Shown piece after piece: positions 1-7,855 of a DNA stretch of 34,464 nucleotides. Where the stretch lies: assembly GCF_001634885.1 (NCBI RefSeq), contig NZ_LWEX01000289.1, forward strand, positions 1 through 34,464. The letters are read 5' to 3'. The translations under genes and the position numbers were made by a program. This DNA comes from Sulfitobacter sp. HI0040 (GTDB taxonomy: Bacteria; Pseudomonadota; Alphaproteobacteria; Rhodobacterales; Rhodobacteraceae). The notes under the pieces are model-generated. The model was not told where the DNA came from. It made no database searches and was given only the letters and a program-made list of their open reading frames with translations. Within the stretch, counting starts at the first letter, position 1, and every line of letters starts with the position of its first letter.

Positions 1-515
1 GTGGCCAGATATACCGGCGCCTCTTCATCGGCGCGCCCGCGCCCGATCGCGGCCAGCATACGATCGAGCAGCACCCCGGCCTGCCCGGCAAAGGGGGTGC
101 CGGTGCGGTCCTCCTCCTTGTCCGGAGCTTCGCCCAGCACCATCAGCGGTGCCCCCGCGATACCGTCGCCGAAAACGAGGCTCCGCCCCCCGCGGCGCAG
201 GTCGCAATGGGGGAAATCCGCGATGGTCTGGCGCAGGTCATCGAGCGATTGTGCCGCTGCCGCCGCGCGTTCGGCCGCTGCAACAGGATCGGTCTGCGCC
301 GACCGTTGCACGACCGGCGAAGCGAGGGGTTGTTTCTGGGCATCTCCCCCAGCCCCTGCATGTGCGGCGGAAGGTGCAAGCCCCGGCGCATCCATGGCGG
401 CGGGCAGCGCAAATCGGTCCACGGGCGTATCGCAAATCGCCTCGGTCACGCCGAGCTCGATCTGCCATTCCAGCAGCGCGAGTGCTGCGTATCGTTCCGC
501 CGATTCCATCTTCAT
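1..515 (-). CDS. Uracil-DNA glycosylase, family 4/5-like (C-terminal part missing at window edge)
   Basis: The minus-strand frame starting at the ATG at 515 runs off the left edge; about 171 codons are visible. After an Ala/Pro-rich, poorly conserved N-terminal stretch of about 85 residues, it contains the iron-sulfur UDG signature region GEAPDKEEDRTGTPFAGQAG followed by a leucine-rich LLDRM helix. This matches motif 1 of family 4/5 uracil-DNA glycosylases (usually GEAPG-x-x-E-D). These enzymes excise uracil from DNA to start base excision repair. The family's Fe-S cysteines include one just before this motif; an FPHCDLRRGGR segment is visible there. A second in-frame ATG lies at 509 and the true start is not resolved. 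The gene diverges from pyrB across about 140 bp. The variant D in place of G at the end of GEAPG is unusual but sits in a good context. Confidence 0.85.
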   Translation of the reverse strand, partial: MKMESAERYAALALLEWQIELGVTEAICDTPVDRFALPAAMDAPGLAPSAAHAGAGGDAQKQPLASPVVQRSAQTDPVAAAERAAAAAQSLDDLRQTIADFPHCDLRRGGRSLVFGDGIAGAPLMVLGEAPDKEEDRTGTPFAGQAGVLLDRMLAAIGRGRADEEAPVYLA

Positions 516-656
516 GGGGGCACACTACGCCCTGCGCCGGGCAAGCTGAATACCCCGCACACCCGCGTCTTGCCGCCGCCCGCCCCCGGCCCCTATAAGG
601 ACCCGATATCGTGACAGGCGCGCCATTGAGGGGCGCGGCATCGTGAAAGGCCCGCC

Positions 657-1598
657 ATGACCTTCCCCCATCGCCATCTTCTGGGCATCGAGCATCTGTC
701 GCCCGCCGACATCACCGCCATTCTCGATCTTGCCGATACCTATGCGGAACTGAACCGTCAGCCGCAAAAACATGGGGATGCATTGCGCGGCCTGACCCAG
801 ATCAACATGTTCTTCGAAAATTCGACCCGCACCCAGGCGAGTTTCGAGATCGCGGGAAAACGGCTGGGCGCGGACGTGATGAACATGGCGATGCAGGCCA
901 GTTCCATTAAGAAAGGCGAGACGCTGATCGACACGGCGATGTCGCTGAACGCGATGCATCCCGATCTGCTGGTCGTGCGGCATCCGCAATCCGGCGCGGT
1001 CGATCTGCTGGCCCAGAAGGTGAACTGCGCCGTGCTGAACGCCGGTGACGGGCGGCACGAACACCCCACGCAGGCCCTGCTGGATGGGCTGACGATCCGG
1101 CGCGCCAAGGGGCGGCTGCATCGTCTGAGCATCGCCATCTGCGGGGACATTGCCCACAGCCGGGTGGCCCGGTCCAATATCCTGCTGCTGGGCAAGATGG
1201 AAAACCGCATCCGGCTTGTTGGGCCGCCCACGCTGATGCCTTCGCAGATCGACCAGTTCGGGGTCGAGGTTTTCGATGACATGGAAAAGGGCCTGCGCGA
1301 CGTCGATGTTGTGATGATGCTGCGCCTTCAGAAAGAACGCATGGACGGCGGCTTCATCCCGTCGGAGCGGGAATATTACCATCGCTTCGGTCTCGACGCG
1401 GAAAAGCTTGCCCATGCCAAGCCCGACGCCATCGTGATGCACCCCGGCCCGATGAACCGCGGGGTGGAGATCGACGGGACACTGGCGGACGACATCAATC
1501 GAAGCGTGATTCAGGATCAGGTGGAAATGGGCGTCGCGGTGCGGATGGCGGCGATGGATTTACTGGCACGCAACCTGCGAATGGCCCGTTCGGCCTGA
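657..1598 (+). CDS. pyrB: Aspartate carbamoyltransferase catalytic subunit
   Basis: The 313-aa protein has normal length for the ATCase catalytic chain. It catalyses carbamoyl phosphate plus L-aspartate to N-carbamoyl-L-aspartate, the committed step of pyrimidine synthesis, in the cytoplasm. The carbamoyl-phosphate loop FENSTRT lies at residues 53-59, HPTQALLD at 136-143 and MHPGPMNRG at 261-269, all intact. The ATG at 657 is preceded by GAAAGG at a sensible distance. No pyrI regulatory subunit is nearby. Instead the same operon carries a dihydroorotase-like gene lacking metal ligands (2903-4189), as in organisms whose ATCase is a PyrB-PyrC' dodecamer. The intact active site indicates a functional catalytic chain. 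Confidence 0.97.
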   Translation: MTFPHRHLLGIEHLSPADITAILDLADTYAELNRQPQKHGDALRGLTQINMFFENSTRTQASFEIAGKRLGADVMNMAMQASSIKKGETLIDTAMSLNAMHPDLLVVRHPQSGAVDLLAQKVNCAVLNAGDGRHEHPTQALLDGLTIRRAKGRLHRLSIAICGDIAHSRVARSNILLLGKMENRIRLVGPPTLMPSQIDQFGVEVFDDMEKGLRDVDVVMMLRLQKERMDGGFIPSEREYYHRFGLDAEKLAHAKPDAIVMHPGPMNRGVEIDGTLADDINRSVIQDQVEMGVAVRMAAMDLLARNLRMARSA

Positions 1599-1681
1599 GA
1601 TATATCGGCGATTCGGATGCAACCGGGGGAACACATGGCGGGTTGACCCGTTGGTCTTGGGAAGCAGGAAAGGCCAGACCC

Positions 1682-2224
1682 ATGAGACCGATCGACATTC
1701 CGCGCAATGAAACGGGCGTTGTACGCGTCTTTGCCGTCAATCGCCCGATGTCGGAGATGACCACCCTACTCAAGACGCAGGAGAAGGTCGAGGTTGCCGG
1801 CGCATTGCTCAATCGCGATGTCACGGAGCGGGATGTGGAACTTTTCCCGGTATCGGACCTGACCGGCGTGGGGCTGCCGTCCTACCTCAGCGATGGGTAC
1901 GCCATTCCCGAAACGCAGATCCTCAAGGATCACGGGCGGCTTTCGGCGCTCGACGGTTATGTGCTTTTGCTGTTCTCTTCCGCCTTCGACGGGGAGGAGG
2001 AGCGGCTGGAGCCCTCATCCGACCTCACGCTGATCGGCACCTATGGCGAGGCACAGCCCGACATGACGGCAATCCCGCTGACCAGCGATGCGGCTGCCCC
2101 CTATACCGGCATTCCCACCGGCGCGCCGGTCGTCCCGCCCGAGGGCCGGGGCGCTTCCATGACGCTGGTCACGATCGCGATCGTGATCCTGATCGGACTC
2201 GCATTGCTTTGGGCGATGGCCTGA
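1682..2224 (+). CDS. Conserved hypothetical protein with C-terminal membrane anchor
   Basis: I do not recognise a named family. The ATG at 1682 was preferred over an upstream in-frame TTG at 1643 because AGGAAAGG lies a few bases before it. This gives 180 aa. Residues 1 to about 155 are soluble and mildly acidic, followed by a Pro/Gly-rich linker and one hydrophobic segment at about 160-178 ending the protein, so it looks tail-anchored with the bulk in the cytoplasm. It follows pyrB by 83 bp and precedes a 33-aa membrane microprotein and a two-TM protein in the same direction. This suggests a small membrane-associated set carried inside the pyrimidine operon. No catalytic motif is visible. 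Function unknown. Confidence 0.75.
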   Translation: MRPIDIPRNETGVVRVFAVNRPMSEMTTLLKTQEKVEVAGALLNRDVTERDVELFPVSDLTGVGLPSYLSDGYAIPETQILKDHGRLSALDGYVLLLFSSAFDGEEERLEPSSDLTLIGTYGEAQPDMTAIPLTSDAAAPYTGIPTGAPVVPPEGRGASMTLVTIAIVILIGLALLWAMA

Positions 2225-2264
2225 CGGGCTGGCGCGACAGGAACCTATGGGGTAATCAAGGGCC

Positions 2265-2366
2265 ATGAAGGAACCCAAGCCCGATCCCAAGATGTCCGGC
2301 CGCGTTGCCATAGTTGCCCTGTTGGTCGCCTTCGGGGTTGTGGGGCTTATGGTCTGGCTCGCCTGA
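2265..2366 (+). CDS. 33-aa single-TM microprotein
   Basis: A short reading frame starts at ATG 2265, 40 bp after the previous gene, and ends at TGA 2364-2366. The next gene's ATG begins at 2369, only 2 bp later, so the two are probably translationally coupled. The peptide has a charged, proline-rich head (MKEPKPDPKM) followed by a hydrophobic helix at about residues 14-33, with positive charges before it, as expected for N-in topology. I see only a weak Shine-Dalgarno sequence (AAGGGCC). The length, the tight packing and a coherent TM architecture argue for a real gene, but there is no recognised family and confidence is moderate. Confidence 0.55.
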   Translation: MKEPKPDPKMSGRVAIVALLVAFGVVGLMVWLA

Positions 2367-2368
2367 TC

Positions 2369-2815
2369 ATGGAGGCCGAGTTCAGCTGGGCACCTTCTCG
2401 TCAGGCCTTTCTGCGACGCATCGCGATTTCCACGACCCTTACCTTTGCCGGGCTTGCCGTGCTCGGTTTGCTTGTCAGCCTGTGGTTCGAGGCCGGTATC
2501 CTTTGGGTCTTTCCCACCTCCGCCATTCTGACGATCGGTTTCGCGGTGGAGGATTATCAGGGCTGGCGCAACGCGCGGCTCGATAGATGGTCCCTTTCGG
2601 AAGGGCGCCTGCTGCACGAAGGCCCCGAGGGGATGGGGATGATCTCCCTCACCGATATCAGGCGCGTCCGGGTCCGGTTCGGCACCCGGGTGATCCTCTT
2701 TCTGGCGGATGGCACCCGGGTTGCAATGCGGTATCTGCCGCACCCGAGGGAGACCGCCGCGCAGATCGCGGCATTGCTGCCTGACAGCCCGCCTCCTGCA
2801 CCGTCGGCGAGCTGA
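2369..2815 (+). CDS. Two-TM protein with a C-terminal PH-like beta-rich segment
   Basis: The 148-aa protein has two hydrophobic helices (about residues 20-42 and 43-60) in its N-terminal half. A cytoplasmic beta-rich segment of about 75 residues follows, with alternating hydrophobic residues, then a Pro/Ala-rich tail. This pattern (two TM helices, then a short PH-like fold with W-S-L-S-E-G-R and I-R-R-V-R-V-R-F strands) is typical of small bacterial PH-like membrane proteins. The family call is inference from architecture only. It starts 2 bp after the 33-aa microprotein and lies 87 bp before the pyrC-like gene. No catalytic residues are evident and the function is unknown. Confidence 0.7.
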   Translation: MEAEFSWAPSRQAFLRRIAISTTLTFAGLAVLGLLVSLWFEAGILWVFPTSAILTIGFAVEDYQGWRNARLDRWSLSEGRLLHEGPEGMGMISLTDIRRVRVRFGTRVILFLADGTRVAMRYLPHPRETAAQIAALLPDSPPPAPSAS

Positions 2816-2902
2816 GCCGGTGCGCCACCTCCCGACAGTCCCGCCTTTTCTAAACCGGGTTTCGCCGCTAAAGCGGAGGACGAACCAAAACGGGGATGCG
2901 CC

Positions 2903-4189
2903 TTGACCGCCACGCTGCTGACGAACGCCCGCCTGATCGATCCGGAGCGGGGACTGGAATTTCCGGGATCGCTGCTGGTGGAAGACGGTCGTATCGCCGC
3001 CGTGATGGAAGACCCCGCGGGCGCTGACGCAGCGAGCGCGAGGGTCGTGGATTGCGGGGGGCTGCATCTTGCGCCCGGCATCGTCGATCTGGGGGTAAAG
3101 GTCTGCGAACCGGGTGAGCGGCACAAGGAAAGCTACCGCTCCGCCGGTCTGGCCGCCGCTGCGGGGGGCGTGACCACGATGGTCACCCGGCCCGATACCG
3201 ACCCGCCGATCGATAACCCCGAAACGCTCGAATTCGTCACGCGCCGCGCGAAAGAGGCGAGCCCCGTCAACGTCGTGCCCATGGCGGCCCTGACCAAGGC
3301 GCGCGCGGGCCGTGAGATGACAGAGATCGGTTTTCTCATGGACGCGGGCGCGGTGGCCTTCACCGATTGCGACCGGGTGATCGCGGACACCCGGGTGTTT
3401 TCGCGGGCGATGACCTATGCCGGCAGTCTCGGCGCGCTGATCGTGGCCCACCCGCAGGAACCGGGGCTGAGCCGGGGGGCGGCGGCGACCTCGGGCAAGT
3501 TCGCCTCTCTCAGGGGGCTGCCCGCCGTATCCCCGATGGCGGAGCGCATGGGGCTCGACCGGGATATCGCCCTGATCGAAATGACCGGCGCCCGCTACCA
3601 CGCGGACCAGATCACGACCGCACGCGCGCTGCCTGCGCTGGAACGGGCCAAGCGCAACGGGCTCGACATCACCGCGGGAGTCGGTGTTCATCACCTGACG
3701 CTCAATGCACTGGACGTGGCCGATTACCGGACCTTCTTCAAACTGAAGCCCCCCCTGCGGGACGAGGACGACAGGCTTGCCGTGGTCGAAGCGGTTGCCT
3801 CGGGCCTTATCGATATCGTCTGTTCCATGCACACGCCGCAGGACGAGGAATCAAAGCGCCTCCCCTTCGAGGAGGCGGCATCGGGCGCGGTCGGGCTGGA
3901 AACGCTGCTGCCTGCTGCCCTACGGCTGGTCCATGCCGATGCGGTGCCGCTCGCCGTGCTCTGGCGCGCGCTGTCGTTGAACCCCGCGCGCCGTTTGGGC
4001 CTGCCGGGTGGGCGCCTTTCGGCGGGTGCGCCCGCCGATCTGGTGCTCTTCGACATGAATGCACCCTTCGTTCTGGACCGTGCAACGCTGCGGTCCAAAT
4101 CGCTCAACACCCCATTCGACGGGATGCGCATGCAAGGCAGGGTGCGCGCCACCTACGTCGCCGGTTCACAGATATACGAGGCCCCCTGA
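2903..4189 (+). CDS. pyrX: Dihydroorotase-like pseudoenzyme (PyrC'/PyrX type), probable ATCase structural subunit
   Basis: The 428-aa protein is clearly in the type I dihydroorotase family by length, the amidohydrolase fold landmarks PGIVDLGVKVCEPG and PADLVLFD, and position after pyrB. The metal site, however, is gone. The family HxH becomes G64-V-K66, and the Arg of the REPG motif becomes C68. H183 is kept, the next His ligand is Q236 (HADQITTA), and the catalytic Asp of TDHAPH becomes M309 (SMHTPQ). Such loss is the hallmark of the PyrC' chains of pseudomonads, which lack dihydroorotase activity but are needed to assemble active ATCase with PyrB. The inference is that this gene plays that role and that the true dihydroorotase is encoded elsewhere. 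The start is a TTG at 2903 preceded by GGGGAT; an ATG at 2896 is out of frame. Its stop overlaps plsY by 1 bp (TGATG). Confidence 0.88.
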   Translation: MTATLLTNARLIDPERGLEFPGSLLVEDGRIAAVMEDPAGADAASARVVDCGGLHLAPGIVDLGVKVCEPGERHKESYRSAGLAAAAGGVTTMVTRPDTDPPIDNPETLEFVTRRAKEASPVNVVPMAALTKARAGREMTEIGFLMDAGAVAFTDCDRVIADTRVFSRAMTYAGSLGALIVAHPQEPGLSRGAAATSGKFASLRGLPAVSPMAERMGLDRDIALIEMTGARYHADQITTARALPALERAKRNGLDITAGVGVHHLTLNALDVADYRTFFKLKPPLRDEDDRLAVVEAVASGLIDIVCSMHTPQDEESKRLPFEEAASGAVGLETLLPAALRLVHADAVPLAVLWRALSLNPARRLGLPGGRLSAGAPADLVLFDMNAPFVLDRATLRSKSLNTPFDGMRMQGRVRATYVAGSQIYEAP

Positions 4190-4797
4190 TGCCCATCATC
4201 GACAATTCCATTCCCGTTCTCATCTTCTGGGCGGTGGCGGGCTACCTCATCGGCTCCATCGTCTTTGGCCTGTTCATCGCCAAGATCATGAATCTCGGCG
4301 ATCTGCGCCAGATCGGCTCAGGCAACGTCGGGGCCACGAATGTGCTGCGGACCGGCAACCGGAAGGCGGCGGCCCTGACCCTTCTGCTGGACGCCGCCAA
4401 GGGGGCGGTGGTCGTCCTTCTGGCGCGGCTCTTCGCCGGGGAGGACGGCGCGCAGATCGCGGCGCTCTTTGCCATGATCGGCCATTGCTTTCCGGTCTGG
4501 AGCGGCTTTCGCGGGGGCAAGGGCGTGGCCACCTTCCTCGGTATCCTTCTGGCCCTGTCGTGGCCCATCGGTCTGGCGGCTTGCGTGGCGTGGCTGGTGG
4601 CCGCACTGGTCACGCGCATGTCCTCCATGGGGGCGCTGTTTGCCGCGGCGATTTCCACCTTTCTGCTGGTGGTCATGGGCTATGCGCAGGGGCTGCTGCT
4701 GGGGATTGCGCTGACGTTGATCATCTTCGCGCGCCACCGGGCGAACATCACGCGGATCCGCGCCGGGACCGAACCGAAGATCGGCCAGAAAAAGTGA
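4189..4797 (+). CDS. plsY: Acyl-phosphate--glycerol-3-phosphate O-acyltransferase
   Basis: The 202-aa integral membrane protein transfers an acyl group from acyl-phosphate to glycerol 3-phosphate to make lysophosphatidate, the first step of phospholipid synthesis in most bacteria. All three family motifs are visible: SGNVGATNVLR at residues 44-54, GHCFPVWSGFRGGKGVAT at 98-115, and HRANITRIRAGTE near the C-terminus. At least five hydrophobic segments are present. The ATG overlaps the stop of the pyrC-like gene (TGATG), so translation is probably coupled. The following small gene starts within the plsY stop codon. The motifs are intact and the length is normal. Confidence 0.96.
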   Translation: MPIIDNSIPVLIFWAVAGYLIGSIVFGLFIAKIMNLGDLRQIGSGNVGATNVLRTGNRKAAALTLLLDAAKGAVVVLLARLFAGEDGAQIAALFAMIGHCFPVWSGFRGGKGVATFLGILLALSWPIGLAACVAWLVAALVTRMSSMGALFAAAISTFLLVVMGYAQGLLLGIALTLIIFARHRANITRIRAGTEPKIGQKK

Positions 4798-5066
4798 CCC
4801 CGCCACCGGATGTGCCTGCCCTGCTGCGGGCGCTTCCGACGGGCGGATCCACAGGATCGACGCAGGGCCGCCGCTACGATGTTGTCGTGAGCCATCACGC
4901 GGGGGGCCGCGCGGTGAAGCTGGTGGCCGAGGAACGCGGCGGTGCCGATTACATCAGCATGAACTACTATGATCTGGCAAAAGGGCCGCGCCTCTTTCCC
5001 TGCGAAATGCCCGCCGAAAAGGTGCTTGCCTTCCTGCGGAACTACCGGCCCGACCCGCCTGCCTGA
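4794..5066 (+). CDS. Conserved hypothetical small protein, 90 aa
   Basis: The frame begins at a GTG (4794-4796) overlapping the plsY TGA, a GTGA coupling, and encodes 90 aa. It is soluble with no signal peptide. It contains a compact alpha/beta-looking core with R-R-Y-D-V-V-V-S-H-H-A-G-G-R-A-V-K-L-V-A-E and a NYYDL segment. I recognise no named family and no catalytic motif with certainty. It ends the pyrB operon and is convergent with gshA across 21 bp. The GTG start is inferred from the overlap, since no other start codon lies just downstream in frame at a sensible place. Confidence 0.65.
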   Translation: MTPPPDVPALLRALPTGGSTGSTQGRRYDVVVSHHAGGRAVKLVAEERGGADYISMNYYDLAKGPRLFPCEMPAEKVLAFLRNYRPDPPA

Positions 5067-5087
5067 AGCACGCCGGTCGGGGGCCGA

Positions 5088-6458
5088 TCAATAGGAATAA
5101 TCGGCGTAGATACGGCTGAGGTCGCCGTCCCACTTGCCGTGGTAATCCTCCAGCAGGTGGTCGGCGGGCACCTTGCCCGTTTCCACGCTTTCCTTAAGCG
5201 CATTGAGGAAATGCGTCTCATCCGGGATCAGCCCGCCGGCACCGGGCCGGGCACGAGCCTTGAGACCGGCCTCCGAAAGCGCCAGGGCTTCGCGGGCAAT
5301 GTCGTGCATCCGCACGCCGCCCGCCTCTGCCTGTAGCCCGTCGACAGAGGCCGCGACTCGCAGCCCCTCACGGGTTTCCGCATCCCATCCCTTGACGAGA
5401 TCCCATGCACCGTCGAGCGCGGTCTGGTCATACATCAGCCCCACCCAGAACGCGGGCAGCGCGCAGAGCCGCCGCCACGGGCCGCCATCCGCGCCCCGCA
5501 TCTCGATGAATTTCTTGACCCGTGCTTCGGGAAAAGCGGTCGTCAGGTGATCCGCCCAGTCGCTCAGGGTCGGGATCTCCCCCGGCAGCGCGGGCAGTTC
5601 GCCTTTCAGGAAATCGCGGAAGGACTGGCCCAGCGCATCGATGTATTCCCCGTCGCGGTAGACGAAATACATCGGCACATCGAGCGCATATTCCACCCAG
5701 CGCTCAAACCCCATGCCCTCTTCGAAGACCCAAGGCAGCATCCCCGTGCGCGCCGGGTCGAGGTCGCGCCACACCCGGCTGCGCCACGATTTGTGACCGT
5801 TGGGCTTGCCTTCGAAGAACGGTGAATTGGCAAAGAGCGCCGTGGCCACCGGCTGCAATGCGAGTGCCACGCGCAACTTCTTGACCATGTCGGCTTCGGA
5901 TTCGAAATCGAGGTTGACCTGAACCGTGCAGGTCCGCCGCATCATGACCCGGCCCATGGTGCCGACCTTGGTCATGTAGTCGTTCATCAGCTTGTAACGG
6001 CCCTTGGGCATCAGGTCCATCTGCTCATGCGTCCAGACCGGGGCAGCACCCAGCCCGATGAAGCCTGCGCCGATGCGGTCGGCCACGTCCTTGACCTCCC
6101 TCAGGTGGGCGTTCACCTCGTCACAGGTTTCATGGATGTTTTCCACGGGCGCGCCCGAAAGCTCCAGCTGGCCGCCCGGCTCCAGACTGATGTTGGCCCC
6201 GTCCTTTTCAAGCCCGATCAGTTTGCCGCCTTCTTCCACCGGTGCCCAGCCGTGGCCGTCGCGCAGACCTTCCAGCATGGCGCGGATGGAACGCTCACCC
6301 TCATAGGGAAGGGGTTCATGGGTATCCTTGCAATAGCCGAACTTCTCATGCTCCGTCCCGATCCGCCAATCCGCGCGCGGCTTGCAGCCGTCTGCAAGGT
6401 ATTGTGCCAATTGGGCGCGATCTTCGATCGGCCCGCCGCCGGACTGGGGAATGGACAT
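5088..6458 (-). CDS. gshA: Glutamate--cysteine ligase, plant/alphaproteobacterial type
   Basis: The 456-aa cytoplasmic enzyme makes gamma-glutamylcysteine from Glu, Cys and ATP, the first step of glutathione synthesis. The N-terminal region has the ATP/Glu-binding signature WRIGTEHEKFGY (about residues 31-42), then SLEPGGQLELSGAP, the M-M-R-R-T-C-T-V-Q-V-N-L-D segment and FIEMRGADGGPW. All are characteristic of the plant-type ligase found in alphaproteobacteria, distinct from the E. coli GshA family. GGAG sits about eight bases before the ATG at 6458. It is the last gene of a minus-strand run with rsmE and a membrane protein, 61 bp after the latter. No gshB is in the window. Confidence 0.95.
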   Translation of the reverse strand: MSIPQSGGGPIEDRAQLAQYLADGCKPRADWRIGTEHEKFGYCKDTHEPLPYEGERSIRAMLEGLRDGHGWAPVEEGGKLIGLEKDGANISLEPGGQLELSGAPVENIHETCDEVNAHLREVKDVADRIGAGFIGLGAAPVWTHEQMDLMPKGRYKLMNDYMTKVGTMGRVMMRRTCTVQVNLDFESEADMVKKLRVALALQPVATALFANSPFFEGKPNGHKSWRSRVWRDLDPARTGMLPWVFEEGMGFERWVEYALDVPMYFVYRDGEYIDALGQSFRDFLKGELPALPGEIPTLSDWADHLTTAFPEARVKKFIEMRGADGGPWRRLCALPAFWVGLMYDQTALDGAWDLVKGWDAETREGLRVAASVDGLQAEAGGVRMHDIAREALALSEAGLKARARPGAGGLIPDETHFLNALKESVETGKVPADHLLEDYHGKWDGDLSRIYADYSY

Positions 6459-6519
6459 CTTTTTTGCTCCGACAGTAGGATAGAGGACCCTGCTTGGATG
6501 TAGGCAATCGACGGGGGTG

Positions 6520-7047
6520 TCAATGCAGGAGCATGTGAGCCGGTCGTTCGGGCGGGCGTTCCCAGATCAGCACCGGATCATGCCGCGTCTTGCGTAATTC
6601 GAACAACATGCGTTCGGTGCGGATGCCGGGAAGAACCGCAAAGGCATCGAAGAGTGCTTCCGACCCTTCGGCGTTCACCGGAATGAAAAGCGGCGGCTGG
6701 CCCGACTGATCGAGCCGCCAGTGCGCCGGAAACATCTGTCGTTCGAGGCTGAGCCGGTCCATGTCGCGCAATGCGACACTGCCCCCGGTAAGGGGACCGA
6801 AATAGGTGATCTGCCCTTCGTCGACCTGTACCGCGCCGGTCCCGCCGTCAGGGCCACGGAACCGTCCACGCTGATAGCCGAGCCAGATCAGGCCGCCCCC
6901 GGCGATGATCGCCGCATAGCCCGGTATCGCCAGCAGCAACCCGGGGCCTGCCACGAGCCAGACGCCAAAGACCATCGCGGCCAGCCCCACCAGAACCTCG
7001 CGCCAGCGCCAGATCGCGGCTTTCGCTTGGGGGCGCAGAAAACTCAC
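6520..7047 (-). CDS. Conserved hypothetical membrane protein
   Basis: I chose the GTG at 7047 (giving 175 aa, beginning VSFLRPQAK with Val read as Met) over a TTG at 7095, because the extra 16 residues are Gly/Pro/Arg-rich and unlikely to be conserved. Two hydrophobic segments lie at about residues 18-35 and 39-57, followed by a roughly 115-residue cytoplasmic beta-rich part containing ITYFGPLTGGSVALRDMDRL. Architecture resembles the two-TM/PH-like protein at 2369-2815, though I see no clear sequence identity between them. It sits between rsmE (67 bp upstream) and gshA. Function unknown. Confidence 0.7.
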   Translation of the reverse strand: MSFLRPQAKAAIWRWREVLVGLAAMVFGVWLVAGPGLLLAIPGYAAIIAGGGLIWLGYQRGRFRGPDGGTGAVQVDEGQITYFGPLTGGSVALRDMDRLSLERQMFPAHWRLDQSGQPPLFIPVNAEGSEALFDAFAVLPGIRTERMLFELRKTRHDPVLIWERPPERPAHMLLH

Positions 7048-7114
7048 CGGTCCCGCCCCCGCCAAACGAGGTGGGAAAGGGCCGCGCCGGGCCAACCATT
7101 ATTGTCGAATTGCA

Positions 7115-7843
7115 TCACCAATCCCCGTACCGCTGTTGCCAGAAGGTAAGCGCCGCGACCGCGGCGGTATCCGCGCGCAGTATGCGCGGACCCAATGCGA
7201 CGGGATAGGCGTGTTCGAGGCCCCGCAACCTCTGACGCTCCGCTTCTGAAAAGCCGCCTTCGGGGCCGATCAGCACGGCCCAGGGTGCGTCCCCCGGCGA
7301 AAGGTTGGGCAGCCCTTTCGCCGCTTCGCCTGCAAGCGTCTCGTCGCAGAAAAGGATGCGCCGGGCCGGGTCCCAGTCAGCGAGCAGCCGGTCCAGCCGA
7401 ACGGCCTCCGCAACTTCGGGCACGTAGAGCCCGCCGCATTGCTCCGCCGCCTCGACAGCATGGGTCTGCAACCGGTCACGCTGCACACGGCCAGAGTTGG
7501 TAAACTCCGTCATCACGGGCAGAATACGCGCGGCACCCATTTCTGCCGCCTTTTCGACGATGAAATCGGTGCGCGCTTTCTTGATCGGTGCGAAAAGCAG
7601 CCAGAGGTCGGGGGGCATCGCCTGGGGCCGGGTGGTTTCCTCACAGGTCAGCACGCCCGCGCGTTTGCCCGCTTCGGCGACACGGGCGCGCCATTCCCCG
7701 TCACGCCCGTTGAAGAGCAACACCTCGTCGCCCGCAGATTGCCGCATGACCCCGAAGAGGTAATGGGCCTGCCCCCGGTCCAAAGGAACCGATTGCCCCA
7801 CCCCCAGCGGGTGATCTACATACAGCCTGATCTTCGCAGTCAT
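7115..7843 (-). CDS. rsmE: 16S rRNA (uracil-1498-N3)-methyltransferase
   Basis: The 242-aa SPOUT-superfamily enzyme methylates N3 of U1498 of 16S rRNA in the small subunit, using S-adenosylmethionine. The C-terminal trefoil-knot motifs are present: VLIGPEGGFSEAE, then LGPRILRADTAAVAAL. The N-terminal PUA-like part includes RLYVDHPL and HYLFGVMR. The frame extends upstream of 7843, but MTAKIRLYVD is the natural family start. Its ATG lies only 12 bp from the divergent ubiA ATG, so the promoters of the two genes must lie within each other's 5' coding region or be shared. Confidence 0.94.
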   Translation of the reverse strand: MTAKIRLYVDHPLGVGQSVPLDRGQAHYLFGVMRQSAGDEVLLFNGRDGEWRARVAEAGKRAGVLTCEETTRPQAMPPDLWLLFAPIKKARTDFIVEKAAEMGAARILPVMTEFTNSGRVQRDRLQTHAVEAAEQCGGLYVPEVAEAVRLDRLLADWDPARRILFCDETLAGEAAKGLPNLSPGDAPWAVLIGPEGGFSEAERQRLRGLEHAYPVALGPRILRADTAAVAALTFWQQRYGDW

Positions 7844-7855
7844 GGGCAGAGATAT

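Noticed and set aside
525-1442. 305-codon minus-strand frame opposite pyrB
   Set aside because: pyrB is certain from its motifs; the antisense product has no recognisable feature.
2896-2910. ATG at 2896 as start of the pyrC-like gene
   Set aside because: It is out of frame with the dihydroorotase-like protein; the TTG at 2903 gives the correct N-terminal strand.
2015-3832. 605-codon open frame on the minus strand, antisense to the membrane proteins and the pyrC-like gene
   Set aside because: Composition is Arg/Gly/His-rich with no fold or motif, and it lies opposite clear genes. Long antisense frames are expected at this GC content.
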